Source of the DNA: Pseudoalteromonas ruthenica
Lineage (GTDB): Bacteria > Pseudomonadota > Gammaproteobacteria > Enterobacterales > Alteromonadaceae
Reading direction: 5' to 3'
Assembly (NCBI RefSeq): GCF_008808095.1
Contig: NZ_CP023396.1
Span: 806,001 to 870,000 of the forward strand
DNA: 64,000 nt
Below are positions 16,541 to 26,782 of the stretch, one piece after another. A program made the translations under genes and the position numbers. Numbering within the stretch: the first letter of the stretch is position 1; every line of letters begins with the position of its first letter. The notes under the pieces are model-generated. The model did no database searches, was not told the DNA's origin, and saw only the letters and a list, made by a program, of their open reading frames with translations.

Positions 16541-19500
16541 TTAGTCGTTGACCGTCTGTGCTTGATGCTCATCTTGGTGTGCAGCGTGTGCCACCTTGGT
16601 GTCAGTCGACACTGTCTTCGGCGTTGCTGCATCGGCATAAGCATGGCCTACCGGTGCAACCGAACCAGGCTTCAATGTGCTACTTTGAAGCGTCATACGT
16701 GCTTCGCTTGGCATGGCCTTCGGCACTTCAGAAGCAGCCACCAATGCGACCGCTTGTGGTTGTGTCGCAGGCGCACTGGCATGACCTAAAGCTTTGCTTA
16801 CAGCGGGTGTTTCCGCTTGCTGTGGCTCAGCTGAAGGCTCAGCCGCTTCTTGCTTAACAACGGCTGCGGGTGCAGGTTCAACTGACGGCTTATCTTCTGG
16901 CTCTAATGACGCTTGCGGTTCGCTCTCAGGCTGTTTCGCTTCGCTAGATGCGGATGCTTCAGCGACTTCAGTCTCAGGCTGCTGCGCAGGTTCTCCAGAT
17001 TCTACCTCAGCAACGCTTTGCTCAGGCTGTCCCTCGGCTGCTGGCTCATCAGTATCGATGATTTGCTCAGCGGCAGGAGCGGTCTCTTCTTGCACGGCCG
17101 CAACCGGAGCTGCTTCAGCTTCTATAGCCGGGGCCTGCTCAGCGGTCTCTTGCGTACTGTTAGTTGGCGCTGTCTCTGCTGCTGCGTTGTCAGTGGCTGC
17201 AGTCGTTTTTGTATCGTCTTTCACTTGCTTTGGCGTGTCATCACTTGGTTGTTGCGACTGCTCAGCCATGGCTTGATCTGCGACGGGTACAAATGCCGGT
17301 GAATCACTGTCACCTTCTTGCTTATCACGACGGCGGCGTTGACCCGCAGCGCGTAAGTGACGTGGTGAGCGGCGAGTACGGGTACGACCCTCTTTTTCAC
17401 CTTCACCTTGCTCATTGCTCTGCGCTTGCTCGTCAATGGTTTGCGGTGCTTCGTCAAGCGATGCTTTCTTTGCAGCCACATCATTGTGCTTGTTCGCAGT
17501 CTCTTGCTGCTTTTGCTCTTTACCTTGCGTTGGCTTGGTTGGCTTATCCGCCTTCTCAAGTGCCTTTTCTGGCTGAGCCACAGCTGCTTGCTGCTCAGGG
17601 TTTTCAACAGCAGCTACTGGCTTCTCTTCGCTAGCAGTGTTGTTCTGAGTGTTTTCTACACGTACTTTCTTACGCAGGTTGCGGCGTTGGCGACGCTGCT
17701 TTGGCTTCGCTTGCTGTTGCTCGTCGCTTTGCGTGTCCTTGCCAGTGTTCGCAACATCTTTATTTTCTTGCTCATTGGTGGTGTTGTTGTCGTTACGGTT
17801 ATCGCGACGACGATTTTGACCGCCACGACGACGCTTATTGCGATTACCACCGCGTTCGCCACCGCGCTCGTTTCGATTATTGCTTTCTTCAGACTTGTCT
17901 TTGTCTTGCTCAGTAACCTCGGCGTTTTGCGTGCGCGGACCTTTTGGCTTATTGCGCGATTGGTTATTACGACGACGCTGGTTATTGCGGCGACGATCAC
18001 CACCGCCACGACGCTCGTTATTGCTCTGTTGTTTACGTTGCTTATCTTGCTCTGGCTGCTCTTGCTCATCACTAAACAAGCTCTTCAACCATTGCCCGAT
18101 ACGGCTTAGTAAACCTGGCTCTTCTGTGGCTTTGGGTTGCGCTTTAGGGGCGCTCACTGGCGCCGGATCCTTCGGCATAACCACACCCTTAAGCACCGGT
18201 TCTTCGCGCTTCGGTGCGACAGGTGCGCGTGAGTACTCGACTGCTTCCGCCTCAGGCTCAGCAATCTGCTCGTAGCTAGCCGCTTCTAAGGTTTCATCTT
18301 TACGTAAACGCACTACTTCATAGTGAGGTGTTTCCATGTGTTGGTTTGGAATGATCACTACATCACAGTTATGACGTTTTTCGATTCGTTGTACGCTGCG
18401 GCGTTTTTCATTTAACAGGTAAGCACCGACGGCAACAGGGACCTGGGCATTTACTTGCGAGGTGTTGTCTTTGATTGCTTCTTCTTCAATCAAGCGCAAA
18501 ATTGAAAGCGCAATGGATTCGTTTGAGCGGATAGTGCCTTGGCCACTACAGCGTGGGCAGGTGCCTTGGCTCGCTTCACCAAGAGAAGGGCGCAAACGTT
18601 GACGCGACATTTCCAACAGACCAAAACGTGAAATTTTACCGATTTGCACGCGGGCACGGTCTTGGCGTGCAGCGTCTTTTAAGCGGTTTTCTACTTCACG
18701 TTGGTGACGTGGAGGAGTCATATCGATAAAGTCGATTACGATCAGACCACCAAGATCACGCAGGCGCAGTTGGCGGGCGATTTCATCGGCTGCTTCTAAG
18801 TTGGTGTTCAAGGCCGTTTCTTCGATATCACTGCCTTTGGTTGCCTTTGACGAGTTGATATCAATAGACGTCAGGGCTTCAGTTGGGTCAATAACGATTG
18901 AACCACCTGATGGTAAGCGTACTTCACGCTGGAACGCTGACTCAATTTGGCTTTCGATTTGGTAATGAGTGAACAAAGGCACATCGTTTTGATACAACTT
19001 TACACGGCTCATGAAGTCAGGGCGGAAGCGCTCAATATGTGCTTTGGCTTCTTCGAATACCTTTGGCTTATCAATTAGGATTTCACCAATATCACGGCGT
19101 AAGTAATCACGAATAGCGCGGAAAATCACGTTGCTTTCTTGGTGAATCAAGAAAGGGGCTTTATCGCTATCGGCTGCTTCTTTGATTGCTTGCCAGTGAA
19201 CCAGCAGGGCCTTAAGGTCATAGTCAAGCTCTTCGAATGATTTACCAACACCAGCGGTGCGGACAATCAACCCCATGCCTTTAGGCAAATCTAAGCGGCT
19301 AAGTGCGTCTTTTAATTCGGCACGCTCTTCACCTTCAATGCGACGAGAAATACCGCCGGCGCGAGGGTTATTCGGCATCAGTACAAGGTAGCTACCAGCA
19401 ACACTAATAAAGGTAGTCAGAGCCGCGCCTTTTTGACCACGTTCTTCCTTATCAACCTGAACAATGACTTCTTGACCTTCTTTGATCACGTCTTTGATGT

Positions 19501-19765
19501 TTGGGCGACCGTTGAAGGTATAACCGCTAGGGAAGTAAGTACGAGCGATTTCTTTTAGAGGTAAGAAACCGTGGCGTTCGGCGCCATAATCAACAAAAGC
19601 GGCTTCAAGTGAAGGTTCGATACGGGTAATTTTACCCTTGTAAATATTGGCTTTTTTTTGTTCGTGTCCAGGGCTTTCGATATCTAAATCATACAGGCGC
19701 TGGCCATCAACCAGTGCAACGCGCATTTCTTCTTGCTGCGTCGCATTGATTAGCATACGTTTCAT
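16541..19765 (-). CDS. rne: Ribonuclease E
   Basis: Essential endoribonuclease for rRNA/tRNA processing and mRNA turnover, and the degradosome scaffold. The catalytic half (about 1-510) has the S1 domain, the DNase I-like site with D302 and D345 (E. coli 303, 346), and the zinc link CPRC with C403 and C406. The C-terminal half (about 530-1074) is low complexity: an arginine/asparagine-rich RNA-binding region (about 600-690), a second basic block near 840 ([10 protein letters not shown]), then a long Ala/Glu/Pro/Gln acidic tail. Total 1074 residues (E. coli 1061). The last residues ([13 protein letters not shown]) are probably a partner-binding end, but I cannot name the partner. Confidence 0.97.
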   Translation of the reverse strand: MKRMLINATQQEEMRVALVDGQRLYDLDIESPGHEQKKANIYKGKITRIEPSLEAAFVDYGAERHGFLPLKEIARTYFPSGYTFNGRPNIKDVIKEGQEVIVQVDKEERGQKGAALTTFISVAGSYLVLMPNNPRAGGISRRIEGEERAELKDALSRLDLPKGMGLIVRTAGVGKSFEELDYDLKALLVHWQAIKEAADSDKAPFLIHQESNVIFRAIRDYLRRDIGEILIDKPKVFEEAKAHIERFRPDFMSRVKLYQNDVPLFTHYQIESQIESAFQREVRLPSGGSIVIDPTEALTSIDINSSKATKGSDIEETALNTNLEAADEIARQLRLRDLGGLIVIDFIDMTPPRHQREVENRLKDAARQDRARVQIGKISRFGLLEMSRQRLRPSLGEASQGTCPRCSGQGTIRSNESIALSILRLIEEEAIKDNTSQVNAQVPVAVGAYLLNEKRRSVQRIEKRHNCDVVIIPNQHMETPHYEVVRLRKDETLEAASYEQIAEPEAEAVEYSRAPVAPKREEPVLKGVVMPKDPAPVSAPKAQPKATEEPGLLSRIGQWLKSLFSDEQEQPEQDKQRKQQSNNERRGGGDRRRNNQRRRNNQSRNKPKGPRTQNAEVTEQDKDKSEESNNRNERGGERGGNRNKRRRGGQNRRRDNRNDNNTTNEQENKDVANTGKDTQSDEQQQAKPKQRRQRRNLRKKVRVENTQNNTASEEKPVAAVENPEQQAAVAQPEKALEKADKPTKPTQGKEQKQQETANKHNDVAAKKASLDEAPQTIDEQAQSNEQGEGEKEGRTRTRRSPRHLRAAGQRRRRDKQEGDSDSPAFVPVADQAMAEQSQQPSDDTPKQVKDDTKTTAATDNAAAETAPTNSTQETAEQAPAIEAEAAPVAAVQEETAPAAEQIIDTDEPAAEGQPEQSVAEVESGEPAQQPETEVAEASASSEAKQPESEPQASLEPEDKPSVEPAPAAVVKQEAAEPSAEPQQAETPAVSKALGHASAPATQPQAVALVAASEVPKAMPSEARMTLQSSTLKPGSVAPVGHAYADAATPKTVSTDTKVAHAAHQDEHQAQTVND

Positions 19766-20402
19766 ATTGTTACTCTTAAATTCTGTGCATAGTGCCCGAC
19801 CACTTAGGTCTTTCGGCGCTCTTATTTTTGTCTTCGGTGCAGTCTCACGACTGGGCTTTTAACGCAAAAGCTTAACGTTCTAGTTTCACCTTGTGTTGCA
19901 ACTGGCGATAAAAATAGCGGCCAATAGGGCCTTATTTGCCACGCTCAATGCGTGGACTTTACGCAGTGCAGTTTATCTTCAACAAGATGACTGTGTCGTT
20001 TTTACCGATACACCTTCACGGTGGTCGATAGCATTATGTTCATTGTCTACATTAGTGGTATTTGCCCTAAGCATGTGCTTAATCAAAGCAAAAACCCATC
20101 GTTTTATTGTTCGTTTCCGCTTGCCCTTTTGGGCGCTTGCCACTTGCGGTCGCAGCCAGCGAAGCAATCTATTACGCGCATTGCTTGCTACTGCCGTCAC
20201 GTGGGTTCTGGGTGATAAAAGCTGTGGAAATACGAGCTCGAATCTGTATGATCGCTTTCCCAGAATGTGTTTCACGCAAGTTTGGCCTAAGCCAATGGCA
20301 ACGTAAACAACTACCGCTTAACGGTGGTTTTACGTGCTTGGATTATCCCATTAAAACCGCTGCGTTAGCAACTAAATTATGACTCAAATCAGTGATTAGG
20401 CA
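19766..20402. other. 637-bp intergenic region between rne and rluC
   Basis: Divergent control region. The rne side should hold a long 5' leader; in E. coli the rne leader is about 361 nt and folds into hairpins that RNase E cleaves to autoregulate. Visible dyads are CCACGC/GCGTGG (about 19939-19954) and GGTAGT/ACCACC-type pairs near 20313. No ORF with a start signal and family resemblance was found in it. Promoters for either gene could not be assigned with confidence. Confidence 0.6.
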
Positions 20403-21359
20403 ATGAAAGACTCCATAGGCACTCAGGTAAGCTTTGTAACAGTCGATGAAGACTACAGCGGACAGCGCATCGACAACTTTTTGATTACCAAACTAAAAGG
20501 GGTGCCCAAAAGCGCGGTATACCGTATTTTGCGCAAAGGCGAAGTGCGGGTGAACAAAAAGCGGGTGAAGCCGGTGTATAAGCTGCAAAGCGGCGACACG
20601 GTGCGCATTCCGCCGATAAAAATTGCCGAGCGTCCAGAGCAGCAGGTACCTACTAATCTTGATAAAGTGAGCAAGCTCGAAGACGCTATTTTATTCGAAG
20701 ATAAGTATCTTATTGTCATCAATAAACCCGCAGGTATGGCGGTGCATGGTGGTAGTGGCTTAAGTTTTGGCTTGATTGAGGCGTTACGAGCGCTGCGACC
20801 GCAGGAGAAGAGCCTGGAATTGGTGCACCGCTTAGACCGTGACACCTCCGGGTGTTTATTGATTGCTAAAAAACGCGCGGTGTTAAAAGGCTTGCATGAG
20901 CAACTGCGAGAAAAAACCATGGAGAAAAACTATTGGGCGCTGGTTGCCGGACAATGGGATGCTAAGGTGCGCAATGTGACTGAGCCGCTCAATAAAAACA
21001 CTCTGCAATCCGGTGAGCGAGTGGTGCGGGTTGACCATGAACGGGGTAAAGCGTCCCATACTCGTTTTCGCGTGCTCGAACGTTTTGAACAGTGCTCCTT
21101 GGTACAGGCATCGCCAGTGACCGGGCGGACCCACCAAATCCGCGTGCACACCCAGTGCAAAGGCCATCCGATTGCCTGTGATGATAAATATGGCGAGCAA
21201 GTATTTGATACCGCGATGCGCGAATCGGGCCTGAACCGCTTATTCTTGCACGCTCGCGAGCTGCGTTTTATTCATCCTAAAACGGAAACCACTTTGGCAC
21301 TTGAAGCACCGTTAGACAAGGCATTAACGCATTGCTTGGAGAAGTTACGTCGTGCTTAA
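20403..21359 (+). CDS. rluC: 23S rRNA pseudouridine synthase RluC
   Basis: RluC makes pseudouridines 955, 2504 and 2580 in 23S rRNA (E. coli numbering). An N-terminal S4 RNA-binding domain (about 20-80: QRIDNFL, VPKSAVYRILRKGEVRVNKKR, read in parts) precedes the RluA-family catalytic domain with HRLDRDTSG and catalytic D145 (E. coli D144). Length 318 against 319. It is divergent from rne, the same arrangement as in E. coli, and the next gene overlaps its end by 8 bp. Confidence 0.97.
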   Translation: MKDSIGTQVSFVTVDEDYSGQRIDNFLITKLKGVPKSAVYRILRKGEVRVNKKRVKPVYKLQSGDTVRIPPIKIAERPEQQVPTNLDKVSKLEDAILFEDKYLIVINKPAGMAVHGGSGLSFGLIEALRALRPQEKSLELVHRLDRDTSGCLLIAKKRAVLKGLHEQLREKTMEKNYWALVAGQWDAKVRNVTEPLNKNTLQSGERVVRVDHERGKASHTRFRVLERFEQCSLVQASPVTGRTHQIRVHTQCKGHPIACDDKYGEQVFDTAMRESGLNRLFLHARELRFIHPKTETTLALEAPLDKALTHCLEKLRRA

Positions 21360-22002
21360 CAGCAAAGAGCTTATTATTTTTGATTGGGACGGCACGGTGA
21401 TGGACTCGGTAGGCAAAATTGTTGCCACCCTGCAAGGCGCTGCGCGTCATTTTAGCGTGCCAGAACCCACCGATGAGGTGGCCAAGAATATTATCGGGTT
21501 GAGCTTAGAAACCGCGATTGCCACATTATTTCCCGAGCACAGTCAACTCCACACCGACCTGGTGGCGCGCTACAAACATCATTATGTGTATGAAGATAAT
21601 ACGCCAACGCCGCTTTTTGCTGAGGTTGAAACGACCCTTGCAGCGCTTAAAAGCCAGGGTTATCGGCTGGCAGTGGCAACGGGTAAAAGCCGCAAGGGTT
21701 TAGACCGCTTACTCGCTGAGTCTCAGTTGACTGATTACTTTGAGTATACGCGCACCAGTTGTGAGGCTCATTCAAAACCACACCCCGATATGCTCGAGCA
21801 AATTTTAACAATGTGTGATGTCAGTGCCGATAAAGCACTGATGATTGGGGATACGCAAATTGATATGCAGCTGGCGGCTAATGCTAAGGTCGATGCCGTG
21901 GGAGTCACCTTCGGGGTGCATAATGCCGCGCAGTTGCAACAGTTTTCCCCCGTTGCAACCGTCGATCATTTCAGCGAGTTGCGTACGTTATTACAGCGCT
22001 AG
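21352..22002 (+). CDS. HAD-superfamily phosphatase (Gph/YjjG-like)
   Basis: 216 residues starting at GTG 21352 inside the end of rluC (8-bp overlap, translational coupling). HAD motif I is IIFDWDGTVMDS with D11 and D13; motif II is VATGKS; motif III K is in SKPHPDML; motif IV is MIGDTQIDMQLA. A helical cap lies between motifs I and II. It resembles phosphoglycolate phosphatase and small sugar-phosphate phosphatases, but the substrate is not fixed. An HAD gene next to rluC is common in marine gammaproteobacteria. It converges on yceF with a 12-bp overlap of the coding ends. Confidence 0.88.
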   Translation: MLNSKELIIFDWDGTVMDSVGKIVATLQGAARHFSVPEPTDEVAKNIIGLSLETAIATLFPEHSQLHTDLVARYKHHYVYEDNTPTPLFAEVETTLAALKSQGYRLAVATGKSRKGLDRLLAESQLTDYFEYTRTSCEAHSKPHPDMLEQILTMCDVSADKALMIGDTQIDMQLAANAKVDAVGVTFGVHNAAQLQQFSPVATVDHFSELRTLLQR

Positions 22003-22578
22003 CGGGTCAATTTGCCAATTCAGTAGCATGGTGTTGAGTTGCAACAGCGGCAGCCCTATTAGGCTATTAGCGTCATTCCCTTGCATGCGGGCAAATAAAC
22101 AAACTCCTAAGCCTTCGCTTTTAAAGCTGCCTGCGCAATTAAGCGGTTGCTCTTTAGCAATGTAATTGGCAATTTGCTGCTCGCTTAGGGTGCGAAACTG
22201 CACCGTAAAAGGTTCGACAACCACCTGGGTCTTATCCGTTTCTAAATCAAGCAATGCCAGCGAAGTTAAAAAGGTGACTTCATCGCCACTAAAGCGCGCC
22301 AGTTGTTGCTGAGCTCGAGCAACCGTATGCGGTTTTCCTAAAATGTCACCTTGATGCACAGCGACCTGATCAGAGCCTATTACGATGCCTTTGTTATAGT
22401 GTTGTTGCGCGGCATTGGCTTTGGCGAGGGCGAGGCGACGTACTAATACTTCAGGGGCTTCATTGTGTTCAGGTGTTTCATCAATATCTGGGGAAAAATG
22501 AGTGAATTCAGGGATAATTTTTTTTAATAATTGCTGCCGAAATGGCGAACTAGAGGCTAAGATAAAAGCTAATTTCAT
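21991..22578 (-). CDS. yceF: Maf-family nucleotide pyrophosphatase YceF (7-methyl-GTP type)
   Basis: 195 residues. Maf/YceF hydrolyse modified NTPs; the YceF branch prefers 7-methyl-GTP. Family motifs are ILASSSPFRQQLL (SxxR near the N-terminus), the conserved DETP, GSDQV (IVIGSDQVAVHQG; Q marks the YceF branch rather than Maf), CAGSFKSEGLG and GLPL. Matches E. coli YceF over its length. It is divergent from yceD, as in E. coli. Confidence 0.93.
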   Translation of the reverse strand: MKLAFILASSSPFRQQLLKKIIPEFTHFSPDIDETPEHNEAPEVLVRRLALAKANAAQQHYNKGIVIGSDQVAVHQGDILGKPHTVARAQQQLARFSGDEVTFLTSLALLDLETDKTQVVVEPFTVQFRTLSEQQIANYIAKEQPLNCAGSFKSEGLGVCLFARMQGNDANSLIGLPLLQLNTMLLNWQIDPLAL

Positions 22579-22698
22579 GGCCCGATCATCGATTTGTTAA
22601 ACATCGGCCTTAGAATACGGCGCAATCGGGCGAAAAACAAAAGGAAAGTCGAATTTTATTTTGACTCTACTAGTAACTATCTATATGATGCAGCCCCT

Positions 22699-23223
22699 AT
22701 GCAAAAGGTGAAGATTCCCGTCACCCTTGACCCGGGCAGGGCCGCAACACGCAAGTTAGAATATGACGGCGTGATTCGGCTTGAAGAACTTTCTCGATTC
22801 GAGCAAGTTGTGCTGGACTCAAGTGGTGAGATAGCGGTACATGTTCATTGCAAACATGACGAGCAAGGTTTAACGGTGCTGTCGGGGTCGATTAAGACCA
22901 CGGTGACACTAACCTGTCAGCGTTGCAATGAAGAGTTTAGGTTGGATTTGGATCAACACTTTGCTTATACGCCAGTTGGCATAGGTGCAGAGTCTGGTGA
23001 TCTTCCGGATTACTATGATGTCGTGGAGCTAGATGAGAACGGCGAAGTCAACCTTCGGAAATTAGTGGAAGATGAGTTGATATTGGCTATTCCTATCGTG
23101 CCTATGCATGACGAAGCATCTTGTCGATACTCTGAAGAAGCGAAAAGCTTTGGAGAGATCGAGGCAGAAGATGAAAAACCAAATCCATTTGAAATTTTGA
23201 AACAACTTAAGAAAGATTCTTAG
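22699..23223 (+). CDS. yceD: YceD / DUF177 23S rRNA accumulation protein
   Basis: 174 residues from ATG 22699 ([16 protein letters not shown]), which matches E. coli YceD (173); an in-frame upstream ATG at 22594 adds unmatched residues. YceD is needed for normal 23S rRNA levels and is nearly always linked to rpmF. Two cysteines in [10 protein letters not shown] suggest a metal knuckle, and the end [14 protein letters not shown] is conserved. rpmF follows after 10 bp. There is no good Shine-Dalgarno directly before this start. Confidence 0.94.
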   Translation: MQKVKIPVTLDPGRAATRKLEYDGVIRLEELSRFEQVVLDSSGEIAVHVHCKHDEQGLTVLSGSIKTTVTLTCQRCNEEFRLDLDQHFAYTPVGIGAESGDLPDYYDVVELDENGEVNLRKLVEDELILAIPIVPMHDEASCRYSEEAKSFGEIEAEDEKPNPFEILKQLKKDS

Positions 23224-23233
23224 GAGAAGGCTA

Positions 23234-23404
23234 ATGGCGGTACAAAAAAGCAAAAAGTCTCGTGCAAGACGTGGTATGCGTCGTTCACACGATGCGATCA
23301 GTGGTCCAGCTCTAACAGTTGATAAAGTGACTGGTGAAACTCACCGTCGTCACCACGTCACTGCAGACGGCTACTACAAAGGCGTTAAAGTAGTTTCTAA
23401 GTAA
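23234..23404 (+). CDS. rpmF: 50S ribosomal protein L32
   Basis: 56 residues, too short for many ORF callers. It starts [20 protein letters not shown] and ends [17 protein letters not shown], matching L32 along its length. AGGAGAAGG lies 5-13 nt before ATG 23234. This is the non-zinc form of L32: the Cys pairs of zinc-type L32 are absent. It is in the yceD-rpmF-plsX run typical of gammaproteobacteria. Confidence 0.98.
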   Translation: MAVQKSKKSRARRGMRRSHDAISGPALTVDKVTGETHRRHHVTADGYYKGVKVVSK

Positions 23405-23415
23405 GAGATTGCTTT

Positions 23416-24450
23416 ATGCAACGCAGTCTAACCATTGCGTTAGATATGATGGGGGGCGATTACGGCCCCCGTTCATCTATCCCCGCCGCAGTTGAAGCGG
23501 TTCATCTACATCCAACACTTACCCTGATCCTCTGCGGTAATGAGCAGTTATTACAAGAGCAACTTTCTCAGCTCGATGCTCTGCAACATCCACGATTAAA
23601 AATTCAGCACTGCACGCAAATTGTCACCAATGCTGACGAGCCAGCTTCTGCGCTGCGTAATAAAAAAGACGCATCGATGCGTATTGCCCTAGATTTAGTC
23701 AAGCAAGGCAAAGCACAGGCTTGTGTTAGTTCTGGGAATACCGGCGCATTATTTGCTATGGCCCATTATGTGCTGAAAATGCTGCCTGGTATTAAACGCC
23801 CAGCGCTGATCTCATCGGTGCCCACTGAGACCAAAAAACCGGTTTATTTACTTGATTTAGGCGCTAACGTTCACTGTGATGCCCATACTTTGTATCAATT
23901 TGGCATTATGGGATCGGTGGTTGCTCGCGAGTCACAAGATATCGAGCACCCCCGTGTGAGCTTGCTTAATATCGGTTCGGAAGACATTAAAGGTCATGAA
24001 GGCATTAAAGAAGCGGCGCAGATGATGCAAAAGAACCCCGCGCTTAATTACACTGGTTACAGCGAGGGCAGTGATATTTTTAGCGGCAAGTCAGATGTGA
24101 TCGTGTGTGAGGGCTTTGTCGGTAACGTGGCGCTCAAAACCTGTGAAGGCATTGCTAAATTGATTATGCACAAGATGACACGTGCATTGAAAAAGCATTT
24201 GCTTTATCGCGGTTTGGCGCTAATTCTTATGCCTGTCATAAAAAAGATATATAAAAAGGTGAACCCCGACCAGTATAACGGTGCATCTTTGGTAGGATTG
24301 CGCGGTATAGTGGTTAAAAGTCACGGAAATGCCTCAGCGAGTGCATTTCTTGCGGCAATTAATGAGGCTGTAAGGGAAGTGCAACGACAGTTGCCAGAGA
24401 AGATACAAACGGCCTTTGCAGAGCATGAACCCATGCAAGACGCGAGTTAA
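23416..24450 (+). CDS. plsX: Phosphate acyltransferase PlsX
   Basis: PlsX converts acyl-ACP to acyl-phosphate, the first step of phospholipid synthesis through PlsY. 344 residues beginning [14 protein letters not shown], with [42 protein letters not shown], and [16 protein letters not shown] as family blocks. It starts 11 bp after rpmF and is the entry to the fatty acid cluster. The next gene is fabD; the fabH that usually stands between is missing. Confidence 0.97.
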   Translation: MQRSLTIALDMMGGDYGPRSSIPAAVEAVHLHPTLTLILCGNEQLLQEQLSQLDALQHPRLKIQHCTQIVTNADEPASALRNKKDASMRIALDLVKQGKAQACVSSGNTGALFAMAHYVLKMLPGIKRPALISSVPTETKKPVYLLDLGANVHCDAHTLYQFGIMGSVVARESQDIEHPRVSLLNIGSEDIKGHEGIKEAAQMMQKNPALNYTGYSEGSDIFSGKSDVIVCEGFVGNVALKTCEGIAKLIMHKMTRALKKHLLYRGLALILMPVIKKIYKKVNPDQYNGASLVGLRGIVVKSHGNASASAFLAAINEAVREVQRQLPEKIQTAFAEHEPMQDAS

Positions 24451-24529
24451 GCGCTGCGCCAACCTCCCTCCTCATTAACTGCCTGCCAATATTCGCGAAC
24501 ATCGCTAAAACAAACGAAAAGAGCAGCAT

Positions 24530-25459
24530 ATGTCTGAAAAAATCGCAATTTTATTTCCAGGTCAAGGCTCCCAGAGCGTTGGTATGTTAACTGAGCTATT
24601 GGCTGAGTCGAGCACTGTGCAAGAGACCTTCCGTGAAGCGTCTGATGCCCTTGGCTATGATTTGGCTGACTTGGTACTTAATGGTCCACAAGACAAGCTA
24701 AACGAAACCCATCGTACGCAACCAGCACTACTGTGTGCATCAGTCGCTATTTTCCGCCATTGGCAACAGCAAACAGATCAAGGGCACGAGTTGGTGCTTG
24801 CTGGGCACAGTCTAGGCGAGTATTCAGCGCTGGTGTGTGCTGGGGTATTAAGCCTGGCCGATGGCGTGAAACTCGTAGAAAAACGCGGCCAATATATGCA
24901 GCAGGCGGTTCCTGCTGGCGTCGGCTCAATGGCTGCGATTATTGGTTTAGATGATGATGCAATTGCCAAAGCGTGTGCCCAGAGCGCACAAGGTCAAGTG
25001 GTTGCACCGGTGAATTATAACTCACCAGGCCAAGTGGTGATTGCCGGTAACAAAGAGGCGGTAGAGCGCGCCAGTGAAGCCTGTAAGGAGGCCGGAGCGA
25101 AACGTGCATTGCCACTTGCTGTGAGTGTGCCGTCGCATTGTGAGTTGATGAAGCCAGCGGCAGAGCAATTAAAGGCTGATTTAGATGCGTTGGCATTGCA
25201 AGCACCCAAATACAGTGTCATTAACAATGTTGATGTCAGTGCCGAGCAAGACATTGAAGCAATCAAAGATGCCTTGGTCCGCCAACTGTATTCGCCTGTA
25301 CGTTGGACTGAAACCATGCAAGCTATTGCAAAGCAGGGTGTGACACAAGCGTATGAATTTGGCCCAGGTAAAGTACTTACAGGGCTGGTGAAACGAATTG
25401 ATAAATCAGTTGCATGCAGTGCAGTGAATGACATCGCCAGCATTGATGCAGCGAAATAA
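24530..25459 (+). CDS. fabD: Malonyl-CoA:ACP transacylase FabD
   Basis: Loads malonyl groups onto ACP for fatty acid elongation. 309 residues with the oxyanion motif PGQGSQ (10-15), nucleophile S94 in GHSLG and H203 in VPSHCELM. An 79-bp gap separates it from plsX. Followed by fabG after 9 bp. Confidence 0.97.
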   Translation: MSEKIAILFPGQGSQSVGMLTELLAESSTVQETFREASDALGYDLADLVLNGPQDKLNETHRTQPALLCASVAIFRHWQQQTDQGHELVLAGHSLGEYSALVCAGVLSLADGVKLVEKRGQYMQQAVPAGVGSMAAIIGLDDDAIAKACAQSAQGQVVAPVNYNSPGQVVIAGNKEAVERASEACKEAGAKRALPLAVSVPSHCELMKPAAEQLKADLDALALQAPKYSVINNVDVSAEQDIEAIKDALVRQLYSPVRWTETMQAIAKQGVTQAYEFGPGKVLTGLVKRIDKSVACSAVNDIASIDAAK

Positions 25460-25468
25460 AAGAGAACA

Positions 25469-26218
25469 ATGATGGCAAATTTATTTTCCTTAGAAGGCAA
25501 AGTTGTATTAGTAACGGGCGCCAGCCGAGGTATCGGTAAAGCGGTCGCTGAACTACTAGTAGAGCAGGGCGCAACGGTTGCCGGCACCGCGACCAGCGAC
25601 AACGGTGCAGAGAAAATTTCTGCATACTTAGGTGAAAACGGTAAAGGCTACAAGCTAAATGTCACGGACAGTGATTCTATTGCTGACACGTTAGCGGCCA
25701 TTAAAGCTGATTTCGGCGATCTTGATGTGCTTGTTAATAATGCCGGTATCACCCGCGATAATCTCTTAATGCGCATGAAAGACGATGAGTGGCAGGACAT
25801 TATCGACACCAACTTGTCGGCTATTTATCGTTTATCGAAAGCGGTGTTGCGGCCAATGATGAAGAAAAAGTCAGGGCGTATTATTAACATCGGCTCGGTT
25901 GTTGGCACCATGGGTAATGCTGGGCAAGCAAACTATGCCGCTGCCAAAGCGGGTGTTATCGGTTTTTCAAAGTCTTTAGCCCGCGAAGTGGCTTCGCGTG
26001 GTATCACCGTGAACGTCGTTGCCCCCGGTTTTATTCAAACAGATATGACTGATGAGCTGACTGATGAGCAAAAAGCGGCTACGCTTGCCAATGTACCGGC
26101 AGGACGTTTGGGACACCCGTCTGAGATTGCCGCTGCGGTTTGTTATTTAGCCTCTGATGCCGGAGCCTACGTTTCTGGTGAAACTTTGCATGTAAATGGC
26201 GCAATGTACATGGTGTAA
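25469..26218 (+). CDS. fabG: 3-oxoacyl-ACP reductase FabG
   Basis: NADPH-dependent reductase of the elongation cycle. 249 residues (E. coli 244) of the short-chain dehydrogenase fold: TGASRGIG at 16-23, NNAG near 90, and the catalytic S143, Y156 and K160. Two ATGs in tandem open the gene (25469, 25472); either could be used. Nine bp after fabD, and probably co-transcribed. Confidence 0.97.
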   Translation: MMANLFSLEGKVVLVTGASRGIGKAVAELLVEQGATVAGTATSDNGAEKISAYLGENGKGYKLNVTDSDSIADTLAAIKADFGDLDVLVNNAGITRDNLLMRMKDDEWQDIIDTNLSAIYRLSKAVLRPMMKKKSGRIINIGSVVGTMGNAGQANYAAAKAGVIGFSKSLAREVASRGITVNVVAPGFIQTDMTDELTDEQKAATLANVPAGRLGHPSEIAAAVCYLASDAGAYVSGETLHVNGAMYMV

Positions 26219-26380
26219 AGGCTAAAACAGCCGTAAAAAGGTCGCAAAAACTCGGCTCAAAACGTTGAAGTTTTTGTGATCTTGCTTTAAACATACTTGA
26301 AATCGCTGTGAAAATGGGCGATAAAAGGGCAACTTTTGAATCTTAGAGGTTTGACCAGCCAAAAAACTCTGGGCAAATCC

Positions 26381-26409
26381 TTGAATCAGACAAATATGCT
26401 GCGTAAACT
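26381..26409 (+). promoter_or_regulatory. Probable acpP promoter
   Basis: TTGAAT (26381-26386), exactly 17 bp, TAAACT (26404-26409), 51 bp before the acpP start. The 242-bp fabG-acpP gap is the widest in the fab run, consistent with separate high-level acpP expression. A second possible -35 (TTGACC, 26351-26356) lies upstream. Confidence 0.5.
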
Positions 26410-26460
26410 ACGCCGCAATCTGAAAAATAACGCAATAGCGTTTAAATAAAGGAAAGAAGA

Positions 26461-26697
26461 ATGAGCGACATCCAAGAACGCGTAAAGAAAATCATCGTTG
26501 AGCAGCTAGGTGTTAAAGAAGAAGAAGTAAAGCTTGAAGCGTCTTTCGTTGACGATCTAGGTGCGGACTCTCTTGATACTGTTGAGCTAGTAATGGCGCT
26601 AGAAGAAGAATTCGATACTGAGATCCCAGACGAAGAAGCTGAGAAGATCACTACAGTTCAAGCAGCTATCGATTACGTTACAGCTCACGCTGAGTAA
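26461..26697 (+). CDS. acpP: Acyl carrier protein
   Basis: 78-residue acidic ACP. Phosphopantetheine attachment site is S37 in [13 protein letters not shown]. Highly similar to E. coli AcpP. AAGGAAAGAAG precedes the ATG. Codon use is strongly biased (GAA, CTA, GTT), fitting an abundant protein. Followed by a strong 10-bp hairpin. Confidence 0.98.
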   Translation: MSDIQERVKKIIVEQLGVKEEEVKLEASFVDDLGADSLDTVELVMALEEEFDTEIPDEEAEKITTVQAAIDYVTAHAE

Positions 26698-26713
26698 TCA
26701 ACGCATTTCTATT

Positions 26714-26738
26714 TAAGGGCAGCATTCAGCTGCCCTTA
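26714..26738 (+). terminator. Hairpin between acpP and fabF (partial terminator or stabiliser)
   Basis: Perfect 10-bp stem TAAGGGCAGC (26714-26723)/GCTGCCCTTA (26729-26738), loop ATTCA. No U-tract follows (GTCTATCTG). It likely protects the short acpP message or gives partial termination ahead of fabF. Confidence 0.5.
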
Positions 26739-26782
26739 GTCTATCTGAGACTCCCATCACATATTCCCTTTTGGAGGACACC

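Noticed and set aside
16558..18275. Several plus-strand ORFs over the rne C-terminal half
   Set aside because: Shadow frames of the low-complexity region; Leu/Arg/Ser-rich products with no family features.
21995..22165. Plus-strand ORF extension past the HAD gene
   Set aside because: Shadow of yceF on the opposite strand; yceF has the full Maf motifs.
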